Assembly: GCF_020521235.1 (NCBI RefSeq)
Contig: NZ_BLAY01000014.1
Span: 1-64,000, forward strand
Source: Microseira wollei NIES-4236
GTDB lineage: Bacteria > Cyanobacteriota > Cyanobacteriia > Cyanobacteriales > Aerosakkonemataceae
Reading direction: 5' to 3'
Length of the DNA: 64,000 bases
Part shown: positions 48,853 through 56,402 of the stretch, piece after piece
Layout of the letters: each line of letters opens with the position of its first letter
How positions within the stretch are numbered: the first letter of the stretch is position 1
The notes under the pieces: model-generated
Told to the model about the DNA's origin: nothing
Databases searched by the model: none
What the model saw: the letters and a program-made list of their open reading frames with translations, nothing else
Program-made: the position numbers and the translations under genes

Positions 48853-50571
48853 ATGCCTGCTAGCACTATTGATAGTCGATTAATGAGCTTCGGCGAATTG
48901 CTTGGGGGTAACAACTCCTACTCTGTGCCGCTCTTCCAAAGAGATTATTCTTGGACAGATGAACAAGTTGAGCAGCTTTGGCAAGATATTACTGAAACCT
49001 TGGACGAGAAACGCAGCGAACACTTTATTGGTGCAATCGTCGTTAACAGTTCCGAAAAGCCCAAGCTGATGTTGATAGATGGGCAACAACGAGTAGCGAC
49101 AATTTCGATATTGATGTGCGTACTCAGGGACATCGCTAAAGAAAACGGAGATTCCCAATTAGCCGATACCATCTCCCAAAAGTATTTGGGTTCGTTAAAT
49201 CTGAGAACCCGCAAGATAGAATCAAAGCTAGTCCTCAGTGAAAAAAACAATCAGTTCTTTCAAGACAATATTATTGAATCAAAAAACTTAGCTTTCCTCC
49301 GCCAGCTATCTAGAGGCTTATCTAAAAAAAAAGATGCAGATAATAAATCAAATAAGCTCATAGTTGATGCCTATCTACTATTACATAAATGGGTACAGGA
49401 GCGGAGCGAGAAAGTAGGACAGTTTGAAGAGGTTATCCTTGAGCTAGAAGAGTGTGTCAAAAATCAGCTGATATCAATTTTGATCTCAGTGGCAGATGAA
49501 GCTAATTCTTATCTTATTTTCGAGACATTAAATGATAGAGGATTGGATTTATCTGTTGCCGATTTACTAAAAAACTATTTGTTTTCCAGAGCATCTGAAA
49601 AGTTGAAAGAGGTACAAAGGAAGTGGGACGATATCAATCGTTTAGCCAATAAATTTGAATTAAAAACTTTTATCCGACACTACTGGATGTCGAAATATGA
49701 AGTTGTGCCTGAAAAGGAATTATATCGTAAAATCTCAGAAAAATTCAAAAGCTCATCTGAGGTATTTGGCTTTGTTAAAGAACTGAGTGAGGCTGCTGAA
49801 CTTTATAACGCACTTGAAGATTCTCGAAGTCCCGTTTGGAATGACTATAGTCAAGAGGTCAGAGCCGATATCGAGCGGCTCGATCTTTTCCAAGTAAGTC
49901 AATGTTATTCTGTTTTAATGGCTGCAAAGGAAAATTTAGCAGACGAACTATTCCCAAAAATTTTGAGGATAATGGTAATTGTGTCATTCCGTTATAACGT
50001 TATTTGTGAACTGAATCCTAATAAGCCTCTAACTATTTATAGCGAAGTAGCTAAATATATTCGGTCGGAAAAGCCAAGATCTGCAAAATCGATATTTGAA
50101 GCTACTAGGTTACCAGAGATTTATCCCAGCGATATAGACTTTGAGAGAGCTTTTGCAGAGAAAACGATACCCACGAGGAATGCAAAGCTGGCACGATATA
50201 TCTTGAGCGAAATTGAAAGTTACTACAGAGGCAGTAATAAAGAATTAGTTGCAAACCCGAATGCGACGCAGGTCAATTTAGAGCATATTCTCCCCCAAAC
50301 CCCAAAGGATGAGTGGCTGGTAGAGTTTCCCAAGAAAGAGTACGATCAATATGTTGATAAACTCGGCAACATGACTTTACTATCTTCACCAATTAACCGC
50401 AAAGTAGGTAATGCTTCATTTAAGCAAAAGTGTACCGCAGCTTTCGCTCAATCAGAGCTAAAAATTACACAAGAGGTTTTAGAATATCCAGTTTGGGGGC
50501 CGAAGCAGATTGAGGAAAGACAGAGGAAAATGGCTAAGGCAGCTTGTCGAATATGGCGTCTTGATTATTAG
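48853..50571 (+). CDS. DUF262-DUF1524 protein (GmrSD-like type IV restriction)
   Basis: A 572-residue protein joining DUF262 and DUF1524, the GmrS and GmrD parts of type IV restriction enzymes that cut modified phage DNA. DUF262 shows NSYSVPLFQRDYSWTDEQVEQLWQDI, HFIGAIVV and DGQQR (76-80), the nucleotide-dependent ParB-like pocket. The C-terminal DUF1524 shows VNLEHILPQTP (H478 as the nuclease histidine) and KLGNMTLLSSPINRKVGNASFKQK, the His-Me/HNH finger. The frame is intact, so it is likely functional. Start ATG 48853 lacks a strong ribosome-binding site. Base composition (AT-rich, few HIP1) differs from neighbours. It is flanked by duplicated toxin fragments, consistent with a defence island. 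Confidence 0.9.
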   Translation: MPASTIDSRLMSFGELLGGNNSYSVPLFQRDYSWTDEQVEQLWQDITETLDEKRSEHFIGAIVVNSSEKPKLMLIDGQQRVATISILMCVLRDIAKENGDSQLADTISQKYLGSLNLRTRKIESKLVLSEKNNQFFQDNIIESKNLAFLRQLSRGLSKKKDADNKSNKLIVDAYLLLHKWVQERSEKVGQFEEVILELEECVKNQLISILISVADEANSYLIFETLNDRGLDLSVADLLKNYLFSRASEKLKEVQRKWDDINRLANKFELKTFIRHYWMSKYEVVPEKELYRKISEKFKSSSEVFGFVKELSEAAELYNALEDSRSPVWNDYSQEVRADIERLDLFQVSQCYSVLMAAKENLADELFPKILRIMVIVSFRYNVICELNPNKPLTIYSEVAKYIRSEKPRSAKSIFEATRLPEIYPSDIDFERAFAEKTIPTRNAKLARYILSEIESYYRGSNKELVANPNATQVNLEHILPQTPKDEWLVEFPKKEYDQYVDKLGNMTLLSSPINRKVGNASFKQKCTAAFAQSELKITQEVLEYPVWGPKQIEERQRKMAKAACRIWRLDY

Positions 50572-50589
50572 GAATGTAGGTTTCTTGCA

Positions 50590-50697
50590 TTACTTCTTCA
50601 ATAATTCCCATACTTTCAGAGGAACTAATACGCCTGTTGTTTCACCATGAGCGTTGGTGACATATTGCACCAGCTCGCGAATCTCCGCAATTGTCAT
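50590..50697 (-). pseudogene. Antitoxin-like fragment, truncated
   Basis: The minus strand reads MTIAEIRELVQYVTNAHGETTGVLVPLKVWELLKK then stop. The pattern (MTxAEIRExVQYVxDAxGxxxAVLxPLxVWExLL) matches small cyanobacterial antitoxins that are normally about 65-80 residues; here it ends at 35. The reading in another frame continues EVMQETYIP, so a frame change may have shortened it. It opposes the intact GmrSD-like gene by 18 bases. Confidence 0.5.
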
Positions 50698-50749
50698 TTC
50701 GCTATCCTCACCGCTACACATATAATGATAGCAATCTAACTCTCCCGAC

Positions 50750-51325
50750 ATGATTGGGAGCAATCGGCGATCGCTTTCATGAAGTACTATGTAGACAACA
50801 TCTGGGAGATTATGGGTATGACGACGGTATCCAATGGACAATCAGGTATTATCCGTACAGAGCGGGGACTCGCGATCGCAGGAACGCGCATCACTCTCTA
50901 TGATGTAATTGATTTTTTAAAGGCTCAGTATCCTCCTAAATTGATCCGCAATAAATTTAACCTCACGGACGAGCAAATTAATGCTGCTTTGTCTTATCTG
51001 GAAGCGAATCGCACTCAGGTAGAAGCTGAGTATCAAGCAGTTCTGCAAACTAGAGAAGAAATTCGCCAGTATTGGGAAGATCGCAACCGCGATCGCTTTG
51101 CTCGAATTGCCACAATGCCACACAAACCTGGACAAGAAGCTCTTTGGGCGAAGCTAGAGGAGCAAAAAGCCAAACGCGCCTCAAAAACGCTATGAACTTT
51201 CTGATTGACTACAATCTTGATGGATATGCCCTTGTTTTCCTCGGGATCTTGACAAAACGTGGATGGCTTGAGTTTCTCTCTATCAATTTTGTCACGTTTA
51301 GAGAAGCTGGTTTGTCGATGGACAT
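50750..51325 (+). repeat. Long direct repeat, first copy (DUF433/DUF5615 module)
   Basis: About 576 bp matching 52595-53170 with a constant offset of 1,845. It covers the leader ATGATTGGGAGCAATCGGCG, the whole DUF433 gene and the first 45 codons of the toxin. Similarity is high but not total, mostly in the leader and at the C-terminus of DUF433. Confidence 0.92.
50818..51195 (+). CDS. DUF433 antitoxin, copy 1
   Basis: A 125-residue protein starting MTTVSNGQSGIIRTERGLAIAGTRITLYDVIDFLKAQYPPKLI. The segment RGLxIAGTRITLYDV is the hallmark of DUF433, a winged-helix antitoxin that pairs with DUF5615 toxins. The C-terminal half (NAALSYLEANRTQVEAEYQAVLQTREEIRQYWEDRNRDRFARIA) is a helical toxin-binding arm. 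The ATG at 50818 is chosen because GGGAGATTATGGGT precedes it; ATG 50779 upstream is an alternative with no clear site. The stop overlaps the toxin start as ATGA, showing translational coupling. Probably represses its own promoter. Confidence 0.88.
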   Translation: MTTVSNGQSGIIRTERGLAIAGTRITLYDVIDFLKAQYPPKLIRNKFNLTDEQINAALSYLEANRTQVEAEYQAVLQTREEIRQYWEDRNRDRFARIATMPHKPGQEALWAKLEEQKAKRASKTL

Positions 51326-51506
51326 CAGCGACCGTGCTGTCTGGGATTATGCTCAAGAGAACCAGATGATGATCCTGACAGCGAACCGGAACATGAAAGG
51401 TGATGATTCTTTAGAGCAAGTCATCCGCGAAGAAAACACAGCAGCTTCATTTCCTGTGGTCACAATTGGAGATCTCAATCGCCTTGACGAATTTGACTAC
51501 CCTTGA
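51192..51506 (+). CDS. DUF5615 PIN-like toxin, copy 1
   Basis: A 104-residue protein starting MNFLIDYNLDGYALVFLGILTKRGWLEFLSINFVTFREAGLSMDISDRAVW. The early acidic motif (DYNLDG) and LTANRNMKGDDSLEQVIREENTA place it in DUF5615, a PIN-like RNase toxin family. It overlaps the DUF433 antitoxin by four bases. In related toxins the C-terminus continues with an xxCVERLxEIVLDIENYMGVGRLFIP end; here it stops at DEFDYP, while the bases up to 51585 still encode QCVERLIEIVLDIENYMGVGRLFIP in another frame. Either a frameshift has shortened it or the end is not needed. Activity is uncertain. Confidence 0.8.
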   Translation: MNFLIDYNLDGYALVFLGILTKRGWLEFLSINFVTFREAGLSMDISDRAVWDYAQENQMMILTANRNMKGDDSLEQVIREENTAASFPVVTIGDLNRLDEFDYP

Positions 51507-51585
51507 GCAATGCGTTGAACGCCTGATTGAGATTGTGCTGGACATTGAGAACTATATGGGGGTTGGTAGGCTGTTTATTCCGTGA
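51507..51585 (+). pseudogene. Frameshifted 3' end of the DUF5615 toxin
   Basis: In the +1/-1 frame relative to the toxin these bases read EQCVERLIEIVLDIENYMG then VGRLFIP and stop. The same out-of-frame tail occurs at 48575-48710. Both copies carry the same break at CTACCCTTGAG, so it predates the duplication or is natural. Confidence 0.55.
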
Positions 51586-51785
51586 AGCTTTTGGTGTAGA
51601 TCTGTCGTTGAGCGATCGCGCTTTGGGTTGGAAGCCCTGCAAGAAGGCTTTGGACAATTCACCTTTGACGATAGAATGGAAGGAAACGCCTGTACTGTCC
51701 ATGTTATTCGTCAAACAACGCCTTCTAGAAGCAATCGGGAAAACCCTTGTCTTCTCACTTTCTCAACCCAGGGATTGTGATATCC
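51586..51785. other. Spacer between DUF5615 and xisH
   Basis: No gene assigned. One frame reads RFGLEALQEGFGQFTFDDRMEGN, and another ends in LLEAIGKTLVFSLSQ, neither recognised. It may be a decayed fragment. Confidence 0.4.
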
Positions 51786-52202
51786 ATGCCACAATATGAC
51801 TTTTATCACTTCAACGTTAGAAACGCCCTGATTAAAGATGGCTGGACAATTACTGATGACCCCTTCAAAATTGAATATGAAGATATAAAACTCTATGCTG
51901 ACTTAGGAGCAGAAAAAATATTTGCAGCCGAAAAATGTGAACGGAAAATTGTTGTCGAAATCAAAGTTTTTAACAGTCCTTCCCTCATCACTGAGTTACA
52001 AAAAACCCTTGGACAATATTCCATCTACCGCTCATACCTCAAACGCACAAACCCGGAGCGAAAACTCTATCTAGCAATCGGGATTGACATCTACCAAGAT
52101 TTCTTCCAACGTCCCTCGATCCAAGTCATTATCGAAGACTATGACCTGAAAATCATTGTTTTTAACCCAGATACAGAGGAGATTATCCAATGGACAAGCT
52201 AG
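51786..52202 (+). CDS. xisH: XisH family protein
   Basis: A 138-residue protein starting MPQYDFYHFNVRNALIKDGWTITDDPF. XisH was named for control of excision of the fdxN element in Anabaena and has a PD-(D/E)XK-type nuclease fold. Here the segments YADLGAEKIFAAEKCERKIVVEIKVFNSPSLITELQ show the E-x-K pair (VVEIK) that would hold the active site. The last codons overlap the xisI gene by 13 bases, which indicates a coupled pair. Such pairs are multicopy in cyanobacteria and occur far from excision elements, so a wider role, possibly toxin-antitoxin-like, is inferred. No DNA element is seen here. Confidence 0.9.
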   Translation: MPQYDFYHFNVRNALIKDGWTITDDPFKIEYEDIKLYADLGAEKIFAAEKCERKIVVEIKVFNSPSLITELQKTLGQYSIYRSYLKRTNPERKLYLAIGIDIYQDFFQRPSIQVIIEDYDLKIIVFNPDTEEIIQWTS

Positions 52203-52525
52203 ATCGCTATCGCCAAATCATCCAGAAAATCATTCACCACTACGCGAGTATTCCCAGCAGCAACGACCAGGTAGAATCGATTTCTGTCTGCGATCCTGTT
52301 AATGATACCTACATGGTCATGGATGTCGGTTGGAGCAGTGCAGGTCGAGTTCATTCTGTACCCATCCATCTCCGCATCAAAAACGACAAAATCTGGTTAG
52401 AGTGGGACGGCACCGATCAAGAAATTGCACAACAGCTCATCAATGCAGGTGTTCCCCAAGAAGATATTGTGCTTGCCTTCTATCGTCCAGAACGAAGGAA
52501 ACTGACAGGATTTGCGATCGCCTAA
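52190..52525 (+). CDS. xisI: XisI family protein
   Basis: A 111-residue partner of XisH. It starts MDKLDRYRQIIQKIIHHYASIPSSNDQVES and contains DTYMVMDVGWSSAGRVHSVPIHLRIKNDKIWLEWDGTDQEIAQQLINAGVPQEDIVLAF, all characteristic of XisI. The first residues overlap the xisH end. XisI has no known catalytic motif and probably binds or regulates XisH. Intact. It is followed by the second DUF433 module after about 70 bases. Confidence 0.92.
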   Translation: MDKLDRYRQIIQKIIHHYASIPSSNDQVESISVCDPVNDTYMVMDVGWSSAGRVHSVPIHLRIKNDKIWLEWDGTDQEIAQQLINAGVPQEDIVLAFYRPERRKLTGFAIA

Positions 52526-52594
52526 CTTTGCCAACCGCAAGATGAGAAATTAACTTCTCACAAATAAGTGGTAAGTGGCGATCGCACTCGTAAG

Positions 52595-53170
52595 ATGATT
52601 GGGAGCAATCGGCGATCGCTTTCATGAAGTACGATGGAGACAACTTCTGGGAGATTATAGGTATGACGAGCGTAGACAATGGACAAGCAGCGATTATCCG
52701 TACAGAGCGGGGACTCGCGATCGCAGGAACGCGCATCACCCTCTATGATGTAATTGATTTTTTGAAGGCTCAGTATCCTCCTAAATTGATCCGCAATAAA
52801 TTTAACCTCACGGACGAGCAAATTAATGCTGCTTTGTCTTATCTTGAAGCGAATCGCAATCAGGTAGAAGTTGAGTATCAAGAAGTTCTGCAAACCAGAG
52901 AAGAAATTCGCCAGTATTGGGAAGATCGCAACCGCGAACACTTTGCCCGTATTGCCACAATACCACACAAACCTGGACAAGAAGCTCTTTGGGCGAAGCT
53001 AGAGGAGCAAAAAGCCAAACGCCCCTCAAAAACCCTATGAACTTTCTGATTGACTACAATCTTGATGGATATGCCCTTGTTTTCCTCGGTATCTTGACAA
53101 AACGTGGATGGCTTGAGTTTCTCTCTATCAATTTTGTCACGTTTAGAGAAGCTGGATTGTCGATGGATAT
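52595..53170 (+). repeat. Long direct repeat, second copy (DUF433/DUF5615 module)
   Basis: Partner of 50750-51325. The match breaks at GTCGATGGA, after which this copy continues with TATGGGCGATCCG. The break removes the toxin's second half. Confidence 0.92.
52663..53040 (+). CDS. DUF433 antitoxin, copy 2
   Basis: A 125-residue near-duplicate of copy 1 starting MTSVDNGQAAIIRTERGLAIAGTRITLYDVIDFLKAQYPPK. Differences (for example NQVEVEYQEV for TQVEAEYQAV, EHFARIATIPHK for DRFARIATMPHK, RPSKTL for RASKTL) are spread and conservative, so it may still be functional. It overlaps a truncated toxin by four bases. It could still bind the toxin of copy 1. Confidence 0.85.
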   Translation: MTSVDNGQAAIIRTERGLAIAGTRITLYDVIDFLKAQYPPKLIRNKFNLTDEQINAALSYLEANRNQVEVEYQEVLQTREEIRQYWEDRNREHFARIATIPHKPGQEALWAKLEEQKAKRPSKTL

Positions 53171-53189
53171 GGGCGATCCGTTGCGTTAA
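53037..53189 (+). pseudogene. DUF5615 toxin, copy 2, truncated
   Basis: Starts MNFLIDYNLDGYALVFLGILTKRGWLEF and matches copy 1 for 45 codons, then ends SMDMGDPLR and a stop. The second half of the domain, including LTANRNMKGDD, is absent. A 50-residue remnant; not expected to be active. Together with the 136-bp tail at 48575 it shows the breakage of a toxin locus. Confidence 0.82.
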
Positions 53190-53208
53190 GCGATCGCTTC
53201 AATCAACG

Positions 53209-53970
53209 CTAGGCTAGAAGTGTTTTCGCCCATTGAGCATTTTCCTCAGACAACGGAGGCTGAGGCGGTTGAGTGTAGTCGATCGCCAAATGATACCGCC
53301 CCCGTTCATAAACATAATTCAGTAGCTTCTGTAATTCTAAAATAGGCTCCTCTTCGCCAGGAAGTAATGGAATGGGTACGGATGGAATGGGCTGCTTCAA
53401 GCTGAATGCATACAAATCTGCAACGGGTCGCCGATCGCCCCGACAAACCAAAATGCGGTAGTCTCCCAAATATTCACCCACGATCGGAAACGGCTTACCA
53501 CCCCGTAACAAATCAATCTCGATCAGATGAGTCGCACTGACTAATACTTGATTACGCTTCCGTTCGTAAGCTAACCTTCCTTCCCCCGTTCGCTTGTTTT
53601 TAGGAGACAAAACTTCAATCGCGGTAACGACAGTTCCAGTTGCAACTTCCCGAATTTCCAGATACCGCTCATTCACCTCCTGTGCAATCGGCACCGTCAC
53701 CTTCTGCGGTTGTACGGGTAGCGCCATCGTAGCAGTACCAGAGGCTGATTCTGTTAGTTTGCCAGTCACCACTGCGACATCAGGAATCCCAACCAATAGG
53801 CTTTCATCATCGCTACTAAAATAGGTTCGCTTTTCAATCTCAACCCGATACTTTTCGCTAAGGTGGTCTACCAGATCGTCAGCGATCGCCACAATTAGTC
53901 GGTTATGGACTGCCGACCAAAGCTCTGAATTTTCCAGATAGGGATCCATTCCCGGAAATGGTGATGGCAT
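53209..53970 (-). CDS. DUF4058 family protein
   Basis: A 253-residue protein starting MPSPFPGMDPYLENSELWSAVHNRLIVAIADDL, the unmistakable start of DUF4058. Later segments are YRVEIEKRTYFS, LVGIPDVAVVTG, ERYLEIREVATGTVVTAIEVLSPKNKRTGEGR and YERKRNQVLVSATHLIEIDLLRGG. The strand ATAIEVLSPKNK and RNQVL/LIEIDLLRGG include acidic and lysine residues that resemble a PD-(D/E)XK-like nuclease core (D, ExxxK pattern), though activity has not been shown for the family. DUF4058 genes are frequent in filamentous cyanobacteria, often beside Uma2-like genes. Intact. Its role is unknown. Confidence 0.92.
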   Translation of the reverse strand: MPSPFPGMDPYLENSELWSAVHNRLIVAIADDLVDHLSEKYRVEIEKRTYFSSDDESLLVGIPDVAVVTGKLTESASGTATMALPVQPQKVTVPIAQEVNERYLEIREVATGTVVTAIEVLSPKNKRTGEGRLAYERKRNQVLVSATHLIEIDLLRGGKPFPIVGEYLGDYRILVCRGDRRPVADLYAFSLKQPIPSVPIPLLPGEEEPILELQKLLNYVYERGRYHLAIDYTQPPQPPLSEENAQWAKTLLA

Positions 53971-54113
53971 AAGGTAAATCGGAAACGGTGATGATGTACT
54001 CCTATGTTACTCCTTGTATTCATGAAAGCAGCCATGGAGAATGAGCGATCGTTTTGAATTCACAGAAACAGGCGATATGCTGTGCTATCCAGGGGGATAC
54101 CTTTGAAGAGCTT

Positions 54114-54380
54114 TTACTTCCCATAAAATCCCACATTAAATTTCAGTACGCTCAGGATACTATTTACGCTCAGAACAGACAGAATACTTCCCGCACTCAA
54201 GACACTCAAAATACTCCCCGCACTCAAGACACTCAAAATACTCCCGGCACTACCGATGCTCAGGATACTCCCAGCACTGCCGATACTTAAAATACTTCCA
54301 GCACTGCCGATGCTCAGGATACTACGATGACTTGCCCAACTTAAAACACCGCGCTCTGGAAGGAACCAATCCTCACTCAT
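54114..54380 (-). CDS. SILSIGSAG nonapeptide-repeat protein
   Basis: An 88-residue protein on the minus strand starting MSEDWFLPERGVLSWASHR, with GTGGAGGCAAGCG directly ahead of the ATG at 54380. Seven nine-residue repeats follow: SILSIGSAG three times, SILSVLSAG twice, SILSVLSVN and SILSVLKFN, ending NVGFYGK. Similar SxLSxxSxxS repeats are remembered in actinobacterial proteins, of unknown function. The pattern would suit a beta-solenoid with a serine and leucine face. No signal peptide. The complementary strand is also open (54054-54290), but the minus strand has the better ribosome-binding site and a non-repeat leader. Confidence 0.65.
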   Translation of the reverse strand: MSEDWFLPERGVLSWASHRSILSIGSAGSILSIGSAGSILSIGSAGSILSVLSAGSILSVLSAGSILSVLSVNSILSVLKFNVGFYGK

Positions 54381-54702
54381 CGCTTGCCTCCACAGTAGTA
54401 GCCTATCAACTGATGGGGTTGATTTTAGCACAGGCAAAGAGGGCGAACCCTGTTCATTTATGTTGCTAATTTCTCCAGCAGTAATTGCCAAGGTGCGGGA
54501 GTAAAATATTAGTATCCTTGAATGAATTAGCAGATGATTTCACGATTCTGGATCGGCAATTGTTTAGTTATTTGTTTTTTGGCGGATTTGGGATTGAAGC
54601 TTGAGTATAATTGTGAAATGTAATAAGGGTGCAAGCTATTATTCGGAAGTTTACGGTCGAATGCAAATGTCTTGAAACTAACAAATAATCGAGGAGTAAA
54701 AA

Positions 54703-55206
54703 ATGTCTAAGACTTTTGGACAGTACCCATCCTTTGCCAAGTTTATCGAAAGCTATGAAGCGGCGAGGCAAAAAGAGGAACAAGAACTGGAACGCGGTTT
54801 GAGCATGGCTGAACGCCGTGAGAGGAAGCGTAAACTGCGGGATGTTGTGGAAGTGGATGCGACGATTCGCGATCGCGAACCGGATGACAATGATATAGAC
54901 GGAGGCAAACACTATCGTCTATTGGTCACCTTAACGAAGATCGTCAAAAGCGATCCAGATGTGGATGGGGATCTCAAACGTAACTTGACCGATCGGGAGG
55001 ATGTATTTGTGGCGATTCGTTTCGGCGATCGCATGGGAATTCTGGAACCGATCGAAGGATTGAATGATGGTGCCATACTCAACTTGCGGGGAGAATGGAT
55101 TACTAAAGAAAAAGCAAGGCAACACGGTGGAAGATTTCTGTCGGTGTTGCATTTCACCCACCATCCAATCGGCTTTGTTTGTACGGAGGACAAGTGCTAC
55201 AGCTAA
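54703..55206 (+). CDS. Conserved hypothetical protein (DUF-like)
   Basis: A 167-residue protein. A helical charged start (FAKFIESYEAARQKEEQELERGLSMAERRERKRKLRDVVEVDATIRDREPDD) leads to a beta-rich domain: HYRLLVTLTKIVKSDPDVDG, REDVFVAIRFGDRMGILEPIEGLNDGAILNLRGEWITKEKA, GGRFLSVLHFTHHPIGFVC and a C-terminal CYS. The second part resembles an OB-like or SH3-like barrel. No signal peptide. HIP1 sites and codon use match the background. It appears to be a cyanobacterial conserved protein of unknown role. It ends two bases before the convergent dehydrogenase gene. Confidence 0.68.
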   Translation: MSKTFGQYPSFAKFIESYEAARQKEEQELERGLSMAERRERKRKLRDVVEVDATIRDREPDDNDIDGGKHYRLLVTLTKIVKSDPDVDGDLKRNLTDREDVFVAIRFGDRMGILEPIEGLNDGAILNLRGEWITKEKARQHGGRFLSVLHFTHHPIGFVCTEDKCYS

Positions 55207-55208
55207 TT

Positions 55209-56186
55209 TTAAGGATAGACTTCGGGATTGACGCAATTGGGTAAGACTTCGCGCTTCAATCCGGCGATTAAGTTTGCGATCGCCATCGCTGCCATTTTTG
55301 AGCGCGTCTTGTGGCTAGCGCTGCCAATGTGCGGTGCAACAATCAAGTTATCCAAGCTGAGTAACGGGCTATTTATCGGAATCGGTTCTGGTTCGGTCAC
55401 ATCTATTGCCGCAACGGCAATCTGACGGCTACTCAAGGCACGATACAAAGCATCTGGATCGACAATACCTCCTCTGGCGGTATTAATTAGGATGGCTGTT
55501 GGCTTCATCAATGCCAATTGGCGATCGCTCACCAGATGATAAGTATTTTCACTTAAAGGCGTATGAATGGTCACAAAGTCCGATTGTTGCAACAATTGCT
55601 CAAATTCGGCAAACTCCACACCTAAAGATTGCTCTGATGTGCGATCGCATCGCTGTCTGCTGGCATACAAAATTCGCATATCAAACCCTTTAGCGCGACG
55701 CGCCACGGCTTGACCAATGCGCCCAAAGCCAACAATCCCCAGAGTAGCACCCGCCATGTCCGCTCCCAATAATAAATCGGGTTCCCAAGTGCGCCACTCA
55801 CCCGCACGAGTAAATCGATCTGCCTCTACCACTCGCCTTGCTGCTGCCATTAGTAAGGCCCAGGTAAAATCCGCTGTCGCATCGGTCAAAACGCCTGGAG
55901 TGTGACCGACTGGAATTCCCCTTGCCGTAGCAGCAGCAATGTCGATGTTGTCATAGCCTACTGCCATCTGGCTGATAACTTTAAGAGAGGTTCCCGCTGC
56001 GATTAATTGGCGATCGATTTTGTCAGTTAGCAGGCACAACAAACCATCAATTGCTTTGACTTTTTCCAGTAAAACATCGTCAGGGGGAGGCTGACGTTCT
56101 CCCCATACTTCTACTGTAGCGATTTGTTGCAGTTGCTCTAATTCGATGGGAAGGCGGCGAGTAATAAATACTTTAGGCTGGGACAT
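55209..56186 (-). CDS. D-2-hydroxyacid dehydrogenase (glyoxylate/hydroxypyruvate reductase-like)
   Basis: A 325-residue NAD(P)-dependent enzyme of the D-isomer 2-hydroxyacid dehydrogenase family. The start is MSQPKVFITRRLPIELEQLQQIATVEVW. The nucleotide fold shows LGIVGFGRIGQAVARRAKGF. Catalytic residues are visible: arginine in INTARGGIVD, glutamate in DVTEPEPIPINSPLL and histidine in VAPHIGSAS. LKVISQMAVGYDNIDIAAATARGIPVGHTPGVLTDATADFTWALLMA is typical of the D-glycerate dehydrogenase/glyoxylate reductase branch. It probably serves photorespiratory carbon recovery. Intact and full length. It converges with the preceding gene with two bases between stops. Confidence 0.93.
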   Translation of the reverse strand: MSQPKVFITRRLPIELEQLQQIATVEVWGERQPPPDDVLLEKVKAIDGLLCLLTDKIDRQLIAAGTSLKVISQMAVGYDNIDIAAATARGIPVGHTPGVLTDATADFTWALLMAAARRVVEADRFTRAGEWRTWEPDLLLGADMAGATLGIVGFGRIGQAVARRAKGFDMRILYASRQRCDRTSEQSLGVEFAEFEQLLQQSDFVTIHTPLSENTYHLVSDRQLALMKPTAILINTARGGIVDPDALYRALSSRQIAVAAIDVTEPEPIPINSPLLSLDNLIVAPHIGSASHKTRSKMAAMAIANLIAGLKREVLPNCVNPEVYP

Positions 56187-56402
56187 GGCGATTCGCTGCT
56201 CTAGAATTGATTTGACTTTAGGATAACTATTCTAAAGTCATTTTTTAAACGAACCGCCAAGAAGCCATAGACGCTTTCAGAGGCGCACCCGTTGGGTAGA
56301 ACGCCAAGAAGAAGAGGAAGAAGATTATAGGGGTTTTCGCTCCGGATTTGGTATGACGCAGGAGACTGTCAAGATGCATATCAAATCGGGAGGAGAAAGA
56401 GA

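Noticed and set aside
54054-54290. Plus-strand open frame of DTQNTPRTQ-type repeats
   Set aside because: It is the complement of the SILSIGSAG repeat gene. The minus strand has a strong ribosome-binding site and a non-repeat leader; the plus strand has neither.
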